From positions 558,001-622,000 of the forward strand of contig NZ_LT627736.1 in assembly GCF_900102005.1 (NCBI RefSeq): 64,000 bases of DNA. Reading direction: 5' to 3'. How positions within the stretch are numbered: the first letter of the stretch is position 1; each line of letters begins with the position of its first letter. Source of the stretch: Microbacterium sp. LKL04. Lineage in GTDB: Bacteria > Actinomycetota > Actinomycetes > Actinomycetales > Microbacteriaceae. Under the pieces are notes generated by a model. The model was not told where the DNA came from. It made no database searches and worked only from the letters and a program-made list of their open reading frames with translations. Shown here in pieces: positions 38,672-47,236 of the stretch. The position numbers and the translations under genes were made by a program.

Positions 38672-41155
38672 GTGAAGAACCAGCGCCTTCAACCGAGTCA
38701 CCCCATCGCCCTCGCCCCCGTCCAGGCACCCGAGCCCACGGTCGACGGTTTCGTGACGCAGTTCCTCCGCAACCTCAACAACGGCCGTGGGGTCGCCCTG
38801 TCGACGTCGACGGCGAACGATCGCTACTTCGCGCTGGCCGCCACGGTCCGTGACTACCTCATGGCCCGCTGGCTCGAGGACGTCCGCCGTCAGCGCACGA
38901 TCCAGTCCAAGGGCGTCGCCTACCTGTCGGCGGAGTACCTGCTCGGTCGCCAGCTCGACAACAACCTGCTCGCGACGGGCCTCACCGACATCGCCGATGA
39001 AGCGCTCGTGGCGTGCGGCCTCGATCTCGAGGATGTCCGCGCGATGGAGGTCGAGCCCGGGCTCGGCAACGGCGGCCTGGGACGGCTCGCCGCGTGCTTC
39101 ATCGACTCGCTCGCGACCCTCGGCGTCCCGAGCGTGGGCTACGGCATCCGTTACGAATACGGCATCTTCCGGCAGACGTTCGTCGACGGGGAGCAGGTCG
39201 AGCAGGCCGACTCGTGGCTCGCGCTCGGCTCGCCCTGGGAGTTCCCGCATCCCGAGGCCGCGCAGACGATCTCGTTCGGCGGCTACACCGAGACGTACGA
39301 CGACGGGGGAATCGAACGGACCCGGTGGGAGCCGGCGTGGAACGTCCTCGCCGTCCCCTACAACTACATGGTCCCCGGCTATCACAACGGCCGCGTCAAC
39401 ACGCTCCGGCTCTGGAGTGCGCAGGCCACGCAGGGCTTCGATCTCCGCGTGTTCAACGCGGGCGACTACCAGGAGGCCGTCCGCGCGCAGACCTACGCCG
39501 AGAACATCTCGAAGGTGCTCTACCCCGAGGACTCCACGCCGCAGGGCAAGGAGCTGCGGCTGCAGCAGCAGTACTTCTTCGTCGCGGCATCGATCAGCGA
39601 CTTCGTGAACCTCATCCTGCCGGCAGACTTCGACCTCGCGAACCTCCCCGACCGCGTCATCTTCCAGCTCAACGACACGCACCCCGTCATCGGCGTGCCC
39701 GAGCTCATGCGCGTCCTCGTGGACGAGAAGAAGCTCGAATGGGATGCCGCGTGGCAGATCACGCAGCAGTGTTTCGCCTACACGTGCCACACCCTGTTGC
39801 CGGAAGCGCTCGAGGTGTGGCCGGCGGACCTGCTGGGCCGGCTGCTGCCCCGGCACCTCGAGATCATCTACCGCATCAACGACGAGTTCCTCGAGGAGGT
39901 CCGCGACCGGTTCGGTGACGACGCGGAGCGGATCCGGCGGATGTCGATCGTTTCGCCCGACGGTGCGATCCGGATGGCGTACCTCGCCACGGTCGCCGGA
40001 TCGAAGGTGAACGGCGTCGCGGAGCTCCACTCGCAGCTGCTGCGCGAGAAGGTGCTGCCGGACTTCGACGAGTTCTACCCCGGCAAGTTCACCAACGTCA
40101 CGAACGGAGTGACGCCGCGCCGCTTCGTGCGTCTCGCGAACCCCGGGCTCTCGCGGCTCATCACCGACACGATCGGTGCCGGCTGGCTCACGGACCTCGA
40201 CCGGCTGCGCGAACTCGAGGAGTACGCAGACGACGCCGAGTTCCGCTCCGCCTTCCGGGCCGTCAAGGCCGCGAACAAGCGGACCCTCGCACGGACTCTG
40301 GCCGAGCGCGACGGGCTGACGGTCGCCGATGATCATCTGCTCGACGTCATGGTCAAGCGGCTGCACGAGTACAAGCGTCAGACGCTCAAGCTCCTGCACA
40401 TCATCACGGAGTACGACGCCATCGCCTCGGGACGGGTCACGGCCGATCAGGTGACGCCCCGGACGTTCGTGTTCGGCGCCAAGGCAGCGCCCGGGTATGC
40501 GATGGCCAAGCGGATCATCCATCTCATCAACGCGGTCGGCTCGGTCGTCAACGACGACCCGCGCGTCGAGGGGCGCCTTGCGGTACTGTTCCCGCCCAAC
40601 TACAACGTCACCCTCGCCGAGCGCGTCGTCCCCGCCGCCGATCTTTCGGAGCAGATCTCGCTCGCCGGAAAGGAGGCGTCGGGAACAGGCAACATGAAGT
40701 TCGCTCTCAACGGAGCGCTCACGATCGGCACCGACGACGGCGCCAACGTCGAGATCCGCGAACTCGTCGGCGACGACAACTTCTTCCTCTTCGGTATGGC
40801 CGAGCCCGAGGTCGCCGATCTCCAGACGCGCGGGTACCACCCGATCGATTTCGTCCGCGCGGACGAGAATCTGTCCCGCGCGCTCGATCTCATCTCCTCC
40901 GGTGCGTTCTCGAATGGTGATGCATCCGTCTTCGAGCCTGTCGTGTCGAATCTGATCCACCACGACCCGTTCATGGCGCTGGCGGACTACACCGATTACA
41001 TCGCGGCCCAGAAGCGCGTCGACGCCCTCTACGCGGACCAGGATGCTTGGACGCGCGCCGCGATCCTGAACGTCGCGCGGTGCGGCTTCTTCTCGTCGGA
41101 CCGGTCCATGCGCGACTACATCGACCGCATCTGGCACACTCCGCCGATCGTCTGA
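38672..41155 (+). CDS. glgP: Glycogen/starch/alpha-glucan phosphorylase
   Basis: This 827-residue GT35 enzyme releases glucose-1-phosphate from glycogen using phosphate and PLP. The length is typical. The PLP lysine is Lys676 in SGTGNMKFALNGALTIGT. Substrate-site stretches LSAEYLLGRQLDNNL, EPGLGNGGLGRLAACF and TNGVTPRRF are all present. No other glycogen gene is adjacent, so it stands alone. The GTG start is supported by a TACCGT hexamer 6 nt upstream. Confidence 0.96.
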   Translation: MKNQRLQPSHPIALAPVQAPEPTVDGFVTQFLRNLNNGRGVALSTSTANDRYFALAATVRDYLMARWLEDVRRQRTIQSKGVAYLSAEYLLGRQLDNNLLATGLTDIADEALVACGLDLEDVRAMEVEPGLGNGGLGRLAACFIDSLATLGVPSVGYGIRYEYGIFRQTFVDGEQVEQADSWLALGSPWEFPHPEAAQTISFGGYTETYDDGGIERTRWEPAWNVLAVPYNYMVPGYHNGRVNTLRLWSAQATQGFDLRVFNAGDYQEAVRAQTYAENISKVLYPEDSTPQGKELRLQQQYFFVAASISDFVNLILPADFDLANLPDRVIFQLNDTHPVIGVPELMRVLVDEKKLEWDAAWQITQQCFAYTCHTLLPEALEVWPADLLGRLLPRHLEIIYRINDEFLEEVRDRFGDDAERIRRMSIVSPDGAIRMAYLATVAGSKVNGVAELHSQLLREKVLPDFDEFYPGKFTNVTNGVTPRRFVRLANPGLSRLITDTIGAGWLTDLDRLRELEEYADDAEFRSAFRAVKAANKRTLARTLAERDGLTVADDHLLDVMVKRLHEYKRQTLKLLHIITEYDAIASGRVTADQVTPRTFVFGAKAAPGYAMAKRIIHLINAVGSVVNDDPRVEGRLAVLFPPNYNVTLAERVVPAADLSEQISLAGKEASGTGNMKFALNGALTIGTDDGANVEIRELVGDDNFFLFGMAEPEVADLQTRGYHPIDFVRADENLSRALDLISSGAFSNGDASVFEPVVSNLIHHDPFMALADYTDYIAAQKRVDALYADQDAWTRAAILNVARCGFFSSDRSMRDYIDRIWHTPPIV

Positions 41156-41244
41156 GCCCGGGGGATATCACCGGCTCGGCGCGCTGACAAGGCATCCCGG
41201 GCCGGTGCGCTCCCGCGATTAGAGTCGGATCCGGAGGTACAACT

Positions 41245-41487
41245 ATGGCTATTGCACGACTTCACGGCGGCCCGCTCGACGGCCAGGTCATCCCGCTCGA
41301 GGAAGACACGGATCGACTGATCCTGCCCTACAGCGAGACGCAGATCACCTACGAGCGATCGGGCGCCGACGAGAACACGGGGGAGGGCGACGGCCCGACA
41401 TCCGCGGACTTCCACTTCGTCGCCTCGCAGGACGACATCGACCCGTCCGCAGACGAGCGCGACGACCGATCGACCCTTGACGACTGA
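41245..41487 (+). CDS. Small acidic hypothetical protein
   Basis: This 80-residue protein starts MAIARLHGGPLDGQVIPLEE and is acidic and probably disordered after residue 40. GGPLDGQ with a following hydrophobic strand is common in small actinobacterial proteins of unknown function. It has a good GGAGG ribosome site, and TAGAGT about 20 nt further upstream looks like a -10. The stop overlaps the CYTH gene start by 11 nt. Confidence 0.75.
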   Translation: MAIARLHGGPLDGQVIPLEEDTDRLILPYSETQITYERSGADENTGEGDGPTSADFHFVASQDDIDPSADERDDRSTLDD

Positions 41488-42106
41488 GCCGGAGCACTCG
41501 CTCGAGATCGAGCGCACCTATGACGTCGACGCCGGGACGCCTCTGCCCGATTGGGCACGGCTTCCCGGCGTCGCCGTCGTCGGCGCGCCCGAGCCGCGCG
41601 AACTCGACGCGCACTACCTCGACACGGCGGAGGGCTCGCTCGGTCGGGCTCGTGTCGCCCTGCGTCGCCGCAGCGGCGGCCCGGACGAGGGGTGGCACAT
41701 CAAGCGGGTGACGCCCGAGGGCAAGGCCGAGTCCCGGTGGCCCCTCGACGACGGCGACCCCGAGAACATCGTCGTCCCGCCGGCGATCGAGAGCGTCCTC
41801 GCCGAGATCGCCGAGCCGCCGTTCGCACCCCTTGCGCGGATCCGGAACTCCCGGACGGCCTACGCCCTGCTCGACACCGCCGGCGGGCTGCTCGCCGAGT
41901 TCGTCGACGACCGCGTCACCGCGACGGATGTCCGCCGGGGCGTCGACACCACCTGGCGCGAGTGGGAGCTCGAGCTGGGTCCCGCGGCGCCGACGGATGC
42001 CGCTGCCCGCGACGCGCTCTTCGATGCGGCGGACCTGCTGGTCCGTGCCGTGGGGGGAGAGGTCTCGACGTCGGGGTCCAAGCTCGAACGCGCCCTCGGG
42101 CTCTGA
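41477..42106 (+). CDS. CYTH domain protein (triphosphate tunnel enzyme family)
   Basis: This 209-residue CYTH-domain protein has the signature E10-I-E12-R near the N-terminus. Alternating charged strands line the tunnel: ELDAHYLDT, ARVALRRRSGG, GWHIKR, FVDDRV and WREWELELG. Family members hydrolyse inorganic triphosphate or nucleoside triphosphates or act on thiamine triphosphate. The start appears to be TTG 41477, overlapping the preceding gene by 11 nt; no ATG or GTG fits before the ExExR motif. Substrate unknown. Confidence 0.88.
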   Translation: MTTEPEHSLEIERTYDVDAGTPLPDWARLPGVAVVGAPEPRELDAHYLDTAEGSLGRARVALRRRSGGPDEGWHIKRVTPEGKAESRWPLDDGDPENIVVPPAIESVLAEIAEPPFAPLARIRNSRTAYALLDTAGGLLAEFVDDRVTATDVRRGVDTTWREWELELGPAAPTDAAARDALFDAADLLVRAVGGEVSTSGSKLERALGL

Positions 42107-42126
42107 CCGCAGCGTTCGTTAACGCA

Positions 42127-42163
42127 CTGACGCCGCCCCCGGCTTCGTTCGGGGCGGCGTCAG
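42127..42163. terminator. Bidirectional terminator
   Basis: CTGACGCCGCCCC (42127-42139) and GGGGCGGCGTCAG (42151-42163) form a perfect 13-bp stem with an 11-nt loop between the convergent CYTH and lpd genes. Confidence 0.85.
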
Positions 42164-42218
42164 TCGTGATCGTCAGGTTACTGAAGACCCATGCGTTTCG
42201 ATAGGTCTTCCCCGATGA

Positions 42219-43619
42219 TCAGAGGTTGATCATGTGGCCTGCGAGGCCGTGGAATGCCTCCTGCAGGCCCTCGGAGAGCGTGGGGTGCGTGTGCACGTTC
42301 CGTGCCGCCTCCAGCGCGGTCAGGTCCCACTTCTGGGCGAGGGTGAGCTCGGGAAGGAGCTCTGACACGTCAGGGCCGATGAGGTGGCCGCCGAGGAGCT
42401 CGAGGTGCTCGGCATCCGCGATCAGCTTCACGAAACCGACCGGCTCGCCGAGGCCGTTGGCCTTGCCGTTGGCCGAGAAGGGGAACTTCGCGACCTTGAC
42501 GTCGTAGCCGGCGTCGCGGGCCTGCTGCTCGGTGAGGCCGAACGAGGCGACCTGCGGCGAGCAGAACGTCGCGCGGGGCATGTTGCGGTAGTCGCCGAGC
42601 GTCTGGGTCTCCGCCTTGCCGATGGTCTCGGCGGCGACGACGCCCTGCGCCTCGGCCACGTGGGCGAGCTGCAGCTTCGCGGTGACGTCGCCGATGGCGT
42701 AGACGCCCTCGACGTTGGTGCGCATGTAGTCGTCGATCTCGATCGCGCCGCGCTCGGTGAGCTTCACGCCGGTCTTGTCGAGACCGAAGCCCTCGACGCG
42801 GGGGGCGAAGCCGATCGACATGAGGACCTTGTCAGCCTCGATCTCGCCCTTCGCGCCGTCGGCGTTCGCCGAGTACGACACGGTGACCTTGTCGCCGGAG
42901 TCGACCACGGACTCGACCTTGGTCGAGGTCAGGATGTCGATGCCGTACTTCTTGTACTGACGCTGGATCTCCTTCGAGATCTCGACGTCCTCGTTGGGCA
43001 GTGCGCGATCGAGGAACTCGATGATCGTGACCTTCACGCCGTAGTTGCTCATGAAGAACGCGAACTCCATGCCGATGGCACCGGCGCCCACGATGACGAT
43101 CGAGCTCGGAAGCTCACGGGTGAGGATCTGCTCCTCGTAGGTGACGACGTTCTCGCTCAGGGTGACGCCCGGGAGCAGACGCACGGTCGAGCCGGTCGAG
43201 ATGATGACGTTGTCGGCGGAGACCGTCTCGGTCGAGCCGTCGGCCTTCGTGACCTCGATGGTCTTCGCGTCGACGAAGGAGCCGCGGCCCTCGTATTCGG
43301 TCACCTTGTTCTTCTTCATCAGGAAGTGGATGCCCTTGACGTGGGTGTCGGCGACCTTGCGGCTGCGATCCCACGCGACCCCGAAGTCGAAGTTCACGTC
43401 ACCGCTGATGCCGAAGAGGTCGGCCTTGTGCGTGAAGGTGTGCGCGAGGTCGGCGTTCTTCAGAAGCGCCTTGGAGGGGATGCAGCCGACGTTGAGGCAG
43501 ACACCGCCCCAGTACTTCTCTTCGATGATGGCGGTGGACAGTCCGAGCTGTGCCGAGCGGACGGCCGCGACATAGCCGCCGGGGCCGGCACCGAGGATGA
43601 CGACGTCGTAGTGAGGCAT
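42219..43619 (-). CDS. lpdA: Dihydrolipoyl dehydrogenase
   Basis: This 466-residue FAD enzyme reoxidises dihydrolipoamide of the 2-oxoacid dehydrogenase complexes, passing electrons to NAD+. The FAD motif is GAGPGG at 10-15. The redox disulfide is Cys41/Cys46 in [13 protein letters not shown]. The NAD motif is [10 protein letters not shown], and the C-terminal catalytic His lies in [11 protein letters not shown]1 and E2 genes are not adjacent. garA, a regulator of the 2-oxoglutarate complex, lies about 0.9 kb away. The ATG is probably leaderless (TAGGCT, 6 nt). Confidence 0.96.
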   Translation of the reverse strand: MPHYDVVILGAGPGGYVAAVRSAQLGLSTAIIEEKYWGGVCLNVGCIPSKALLKNADLAHTFTHKADLFGISGDVNFDFGVAWDRSRKVADTHVKGIHFLMKKNKVTEYEGRGSFVDAKTIEVTKADGSTETVSADNVIISTGSTVRLLPGVTLSENVVTYEEQILTRELPSSIVIVGAGAIGMEFAFFMSNYGVKVTIIEFLDRALPNEDVEISKEIQRQYKKYGIDILTSTKVESVVDSGDKVTVSYSANADGAKGEIEADKVLMSIGFAPRVEGFGLDKTGVKLTERGAIEIDDYMRTNVEGVYAIGDVTAKLQLAHVAEAQGVVAAETIGKAETQTLGDYRNMPRATFCSPQVASFGLTEQQARDAGYDVKVAKFPFSANGKANGLGEPVGFVKLIADAEHLELLGGHLIGPDVSELLPELTLAQKWDLTALEAARNVHTHPTLSEGLQEAFHGLAGHMINL

Positions 43620-43625
43620 GCCCCC

Positions 43626-43631
43626 AGCCTA
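43626..43631 (-). promoter_or_regulatory. -10 hexamer TAGGCT, leaderless
   Basis: Reading leftward, TAGGCT, six nt and the lpd ATG at 43619. Confidence 0.6.
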
Positions 43632-43648
43632 GTCCGCCGCGGGTGCCC

Positions 43649-44218
43649 TCACTCCTTCGTGGCACCCCGTCGACCACGGACGATCGCGACCGCGATGACG
43701 ACGCCGACGGCCGTGAAGATGATCGCGCCACCGACCGCGTACGGGACGGCGTTGAAGCCCTCGGAAGACCCTTCCGCCTGCTCGGCGAGGGTCTCACCGC
43801 ACTGCTCGACCGCCGAGACCTTGCCGTCCTCCCCGACCGAGAACGTGTACTCGTCCGAGATCGGGTGGCCGTCGCTGGACACCACCCGCCACTGCACGAG
43901 GACCGCGCCCTCGACCGGGCCGCTGATCGCTTGCGAGACGGTGTTGCCGTCGACCGTCGGCTCGCCGGCCGCGATCGCCGAGCAGGCCTCGTCGTAGACG
44001 GCGAACTGCGTTGCACCGGGTTCGGTCGACGGCGCATCGCTGAACGTGAGGGTGATGCTGTCCGGGGTGGTGCCCGCGATCTCGTCCGCCTTCGGGTCCG
44101 ACGAGAGCAGTTCGTCGTGAGCGGATGCCGCGGGTGCTGGAGCGAGCAGGAGGAGGGCGGCGACCGTCGCGGCGACGACACCCGCGCGCCGCGAGGTGAG
44201 GCGTGTGGTGGAGAACAT
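43649..44218 (-). CDS. CopC-domain copper-binding membrane protein
   Basis: This 189-residue exported protein has a signal peptide of about 33 residues ending ASA, so His34 becomes the N-terminus, the copper-binding arrangement of CopC. A CopC beta-barrel (about 34-130) follows with SDAPSTEPGAT and a second His in SSDGHPIS. A C-terminal membrane helix (VGGAIIFTAVGVVIAVAIV) anchors it outside the cell. It differs from CopC-CopD fusions because the CopD membrane domain is missing. TAGCCT 7 nt upstream suggests a leaderless mRNA. Confidence 0.87.
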   Translation of the reverse strand: MFSTTRLTSRRAGVVAATVAALLLLAPAPAASAHDELLSSDPKADEIAGTTPDSITLTFSDAPSTEPGATQFAVYDEACSAIAAGEPTVDGNTVSQAISGPVEGAVLVQWRVVSSDGHPISDEYTFSVGEDGKVSAVEQCGETLAEQAEGSSEGFNAVPYAVGGAIIFTAVGVVIAVAIVRGRRGATKE

Positions 44219-44225
44219 GCGCGTG

Positions 44226-44231
44226 AGGCTA
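44226..44231 (-). promoter_or_regulatory. -10 hexamer TAGCCT
   Basis: Reading leftward, TAGCCT, seven nt and the ATG of the CopC-like gene at 44218. Confidence 0.5.
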
Positions 44232-44282
44232 GTCCGCGGGCCGCCGCCGTCCGCAGGCCTGTCGTGGGAGGCGAGACGCCGC

Positions 44283-44463
44283 TACTATGCGGCGGTCGGG
44301 GACTCGTCCTTGTGCCCCGGGCTCTGCGTGCGCGAGGCTACGCAGGCGGGGTCGCGATCGTCGCCCGGACGAGACGCGGGAGACACCGTCGGCGTGCGCC
44401 GATCCCTGGTGCGCGGCCACCGGGAGCGTGACCGATCGGTTACTGTGGAAGAAGGAGGACATC
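44283..44463 (+). promoter_or_regulatory. garA upstream region with two candidate -10 hexamers
   Basis: The 245-bp divergent spacer between the CopC gene and garA has TACTAT (44283-44288) and TACTGT (44441-44446). The second lies 17 nt before the garA start and would give a leader of about 10 nt holding AGGAGG (44453-44458). A transcript from the first would have about 170 GC-rich nt with small hairpins (for example TGCGT/ACGCA). No protein is evident. Confidence 0.4.
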
Positions 44464-44952
44464 GTGGACGACACTCAGCGACCGAACGGCGACATCCATC
44501 GTGGTGCCGAGACGTCGGCGCACCCGCGGCTCGTGGACTCGACGCAGACCTTCGGGCACGACTCCGACCTCTCTTTCGTGCCGTTCGGCGCCGAACTGAC
44601 GGCCGCCGAGGTCGAGGCGATCAACGCCCTGCCGGCACGAGCGGCTCTCCTCATCGTGCGTTCCGGCCCGACGGCAGGGGCACGCTATCTGCTCGACACC
44701 GACGTGACGACCGTCGGGCGTCATCCTGAGGCCGACATCTTCTTCGACGACGTCACCGTGTCGCGCCGCCACGCCGAGATCACCCGCACCGGAGCGACGT
44801 TCGAGCTGATCGATCAGCGCTCGCTCAACGGGACGTACGTGAACGGCGAGCGTGTGGATCGCGCCACGCTCACCGACGGCGCGGAGGTCCGGGTCGGCAA
44901 GTTCCGCCTGAACTTCTTCATCGCACCCGCCGAGCGGGCGATCAGCGCGTGA
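44464..44952 (+). CDS. garA: FHA-domain regulator GarA/OdhI
   Basis: This 162-residue protein should inhibit 2-oxoglutarate dehydrogenase (and tune glutamate metabolism) until phosphorylated by a PknB/PknG-type kinase. The FHA domain (about 62-155) has Arg86 (GRHP), Ser100-Arg101-x-His103 (VSRRH) and Asn122-Gly123 (SLNGTYV). The N-terminal phospho-switch region reads DSTQTF (25-30) where M. tuberculosis GarA has ETTSVF; Thr27 and Thr29 are candidate phosphosites. GTG 44464 follows AGGAGG. The stop overlaps the MerR gene as GTGA, as in Rv1827-Rv1828. Confidence 0.93.
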   Translation: MDDTQRPNGDIHRGAETSAHPRLVDSTQTFGHDSDLSFVPFGAELTAAEVEAINALPARAALLIVRSGPTAGARYLLDTDVTTVGRHPEADIFFDDVTVSRRHAEITRTGATFELIDQRSLNGTYVNGERVDRATLTDGAEVRVGKFRLNFFIAPAERAISA

Positions 44953-45629
44953 GTTCGGCCGCCGCCACCCGGGGACGAGCTGCGTCCTCGGGGTCATTGA
45001 GCATTGGTCAGGTCCTCGCCCGGTTGAGTCCGGAGTTCCCCGCCCTCACCGCCAGTAAGCTCCGCTTCCTCGAGGTGCAGGGCATCGTCACTCCCGTCCG
45101 GACGGACTCCGGCTACCGGAAGTTCTCCTCTGCCGACGTCGAGCGCCTGCGCACCGCCCTGACGATGCAGCGCGACTTCGGCATCCCGCTGGCGCGCATC
45201 CGCGAATACCTCGAGGAGCACGGCGACGAGGCGTCCCCGGCACCGCCGGCATCGATCGTCCAGACGTCCCGGCGCTACCGACGGGATGAACTCATCACCG
45301 CAGCCGGTGCCACCGCGACGCTGATGAACGAGGCGGTCTCCGCAGGCCTGATCGGCCCGTCCGACTCGTTCGATGAGCGAGCACTCGGCATCCTCCGTTC
45401 CCTGGTCGCTCTGAACGCCCACGGAATCCAGCCCCGCCACGTGCGCACGATCCGTCAGAGCGTGGAACGCGAGGTCTCTCTCATCGAGAGCGCCATCGCT
45501 CCGCTCCTGCGTCGGACGGACGCCGGATCGCGCGCACAGGCGAGCGAGACGGCCCCGGAACTCGCGCGTCGGCTGGAGGAGATCCGCCAGGTCTTCGTCA
45601 GCGCCGCGCTCGAACGCCTGACGCCGTGA
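44949..45629 (+). CDS. ftsR: MerR family regulator (FtsR-like, Rv1828-like)
   Basis: This 226-residue regulator has an N-terminal MerR winged helix (about 18-85): SIGQVLARLSPEFPALTASK, then a segment with LRFLEVQGIV and GYRKFSSADVERL. The C-terminal half is helical, without metal-binding Cys. The C. glutamicum relative FtsR activates ftsZ; the role here is inferred from family and garA linkage. The GTG start overlaps garA by 4 nt. The gene is followed by 100 bp before a second MerR gene; the Rv1829-type gene found between them in mycobacteria is absent. Confidence 0.88.
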   Translation: MSSAAATRGRAASSGSLSIGQVLARLSPEFPALTASKLRFLEVQGIVTPVRTDSGYRKFSSADVERLRTALTMQRDFGIPLARIREYLEEHGDEASPAPPASIVQTSRRYRRDELITAAGATATLMNEAVSAGLIGPSDSFDERALGILRSLVALNAHGIQPRHVRTIRQSVEREVSLIESAIAPLLRRTDAGSRAQASETAPELARRLEEIRQVFVSAALERLTP

Positions 45630-45729
45630 CCGACCTCCGCGACACGCCGACACCCGCGAGCCGGATGTCGTTGCCGGAGGCCGTTCCCTCCTTTAGCGTG
45701 GAACCACCACTCACCTGCAGGAGGCCTCG

Positions 45730-46275
45730 ATGACCGCGCACGACGCGCTGGGCGAGCAGAAGTTCTCGACAGAGCTCCTGTTCACCGACGGCCTCCCCGA
45801 GATGGACGATGAAGTCGGTTACCGCGGTGCCCAGGCGGCACGGGCCGCCGGCATCACTTACCGTCAGCTCGACTACTGGGCGCGCACCGAGCTCGTCGAA
45901 CCCACCGTCCGCGGTGCGAGCGGTTCCGGGTCGCAGCGGCTCTACGGCTTCCGTGACATCCTCGTCCTCAAGCTGGTCAAGCGTCTGCTCGACACCGGCA
46001 TCTCGCTTCAGCAGATCCGCATCGCCGTCGACCAGCTCCGCGCCGCGGGCATCCGCGACCTCGCGGGAACGACCCTCATGAGCGACGGCGCCTCCGTCTA
46101 CCTGTGCACGTCGAACGACGAGGTCATCGACCTCGTCAGCCGTGGGCAGGGCGTCTTCGGGATCGCCGTGGGCAAGGTCCTGCGTGAAGTCGAGACCACT
46201 CTGGTCGACTTCGACGCGCAGCAGCCCGAGCAGACCGACGAGCTCGCCGCCCGTCGCGCCGCACGCACGGCCTGA
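45730..46275 (+). CDS. MerR family regulator (Rv1830-like)
   Basis: This 181-residue regulator has a MerR helix-turn-helix at about 34-105: GYRGAQAARAAGITYRQLDY, followed by W and a loop, then GSGSQRLYGFRDILVLKLVK. A short C-terminal domain (AGTTLMSDGASVYLCTSNDE) may bind a ligand. It has its own leader: TAGCGT near 45693 and CAGGAGG before the ATG. M. tuberculosis Rv1830 (McdR-like) is linked to cell division and growth; transfer of that role is inference. Confidence 0.88.
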   Translation: MTAHDALGEQKFSTELLFTDGLPEMDDEVGYRGAQAARAAGITYRQLDYWARTELVEPTVRGASGSGSQRLYGFRDILVLKLVKRLLDTGISLQQIRIAVDQLRAAGIRDLAGTTLMSDGASVYLCTSNDEVIDLVSRGQGVFGIAVGKVLREVETTLVDFDAQQPEQTDELAARRAARTA

Positions 46276-46284
46276 CGCCGATCC

Positions 46285-46302
46285 GGATGCCGTGAGGCAT
46301 CC
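46285..46302. terminator. Short hairpin from inverted GGATGCC pair
   Basis: GGATGCC (46285-46291) and GGCATCC (46296-46302) form a perfect 7-bp stem with a GTGA tetraloop, in the 48-bp spacer between the convergent MerR and ParA-like genes. It has no T-tract, so termination is plausible but not certain. Confidence 0.5.
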
Positions 46303-46323
46303 ACTTCCGTACGACTGGCGCGC

Positions 46324-47139
46324 TCAGGCGGGTGAGGAAGCAGTCCCGGCGACCGGGATGCGGCCCGTTCGGACGATCCGATCCAGGAGCGAGTCGAAGT
46401 CGGCTGCGAGCTCCTGCGCGGAGTCACCGGGCCAGATGTGGAGCGGCTTCGCGGCGCCCTGCGCCTGCTGCAGCGATGTGCGCTCCGGGAGCTGAGGGGT
46501 GAGGACGAGCGGCCCGAACATGTCACGGAGTTCCTTGATCCGGAACTGGTGCTCGATCGACTGCGGGCGCACCCGGTTCACGACGATGCCGAGGGGCTGG
46601 AGCCGGGGAGACAGACCGCGGCGGATCTCTTCGATCGCGCGCAGCGCACGGTCGGCCGCGGCCACCGAGAAGAGTCCTGGTTCGGTGACGACGACGACAC
46701 GGTCGGATGCCGCCCATGCCGTACGCGTCAGCGCGTTCAGCGACGGCGCGCAGTCGATGAGGACGAGGTCGTAGTCGGCCTCGATGGTCGCGAGTGCCTC
46801 TTCGAGCTTCCACACATCGCGGACGCTCGGGTGCGGGCCGTCGAAGTTGATGGCGGACGGGCTGCCGATCATCACGTCGATCGTGCCGGGGTGGACCTTC
46901 GCCCACCCGCTCGAGGTGATCGCCTGACGGACGACCTTCTCTTTGGGGTTGGCGAGGACGTCGGCGACGTTGAGCCGCCCGGCGACCTGGATGTCCATGC
47001 CCGTCGACACGTCGGACTGCGGGTCCAGGTCGACGACAAGGGTCCGTACCCCGCGCGCGAACGCCGCGGAGGCGAGGCCCAGGGTCACGGTCGTCTTGCC
47101 GACGCCACCTTTGAGGGAGCTGACGGAGAGTACGTGCAC
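46324..47139 (-). CDS. ParA/MinD-like ATPase, orphan
   Basis: This 271-residue ATPase has the deviant Walker A SLKGGVGKTT near the N-terminus, DLDPQSDVSTGMD as switch I and LIDCAPSLNALTRTA as Walker B. There is no N-terminal DNA-binding domain and no ParB gene nearby. GTG 47139 (MHVLSVSS) is chosen; TTG 47148 is an alternative. It is divergent from pyc with about 100 bp between. Role unknown: ParA relatives position chromosomes, plasmids, polar complexes or carboxysomes. Confidence 0.85.
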   Translation of the reverse strand: MHVLSVSSLKGGVGKTTVTLGLASAAFARGVRTLVVDLDPQSDVSTGMDIQVAGRLNVADVLANPKEKVVRQAITSSGWAKVHPGTIDVMIGSPSAINFDGPHPSVRDVWKLEEALATIEADYDLVLIDCAPSLNALTRTAWAASDRVVVVTEPGLFSVAAADRALRAIEEIRRGLSPRLQPLGIVVNRVRPQSIEHQFRIKELRDMFGPLVLTPQLPERTSLQQAQGAAKPLHIWPGDSAQELAADFDSLLDRIVRTGRIPVAGTASSPA

Positions 47140-47236
47140 AAGGCTCAACGTTACCGTCCCCTAGGCTGTGAGGGTACTCAGCCCGTACCTCGGTGGCCCC
47201 AGCGCAGCGGCCCCGCACCTGACAGAGGTGAAGAGC

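Noticed and set aside
38486..41137. 883-residue minus-strand open frame opposite glgP
   Set aside because: Antisense shadow of an unambiguous glycogen phosphorylase.
42384..43997. 537-residue plus-strand open frame opposite lpd
   Set aside because: Antisense shadow of dihydrolipoyl dehydrogenase.
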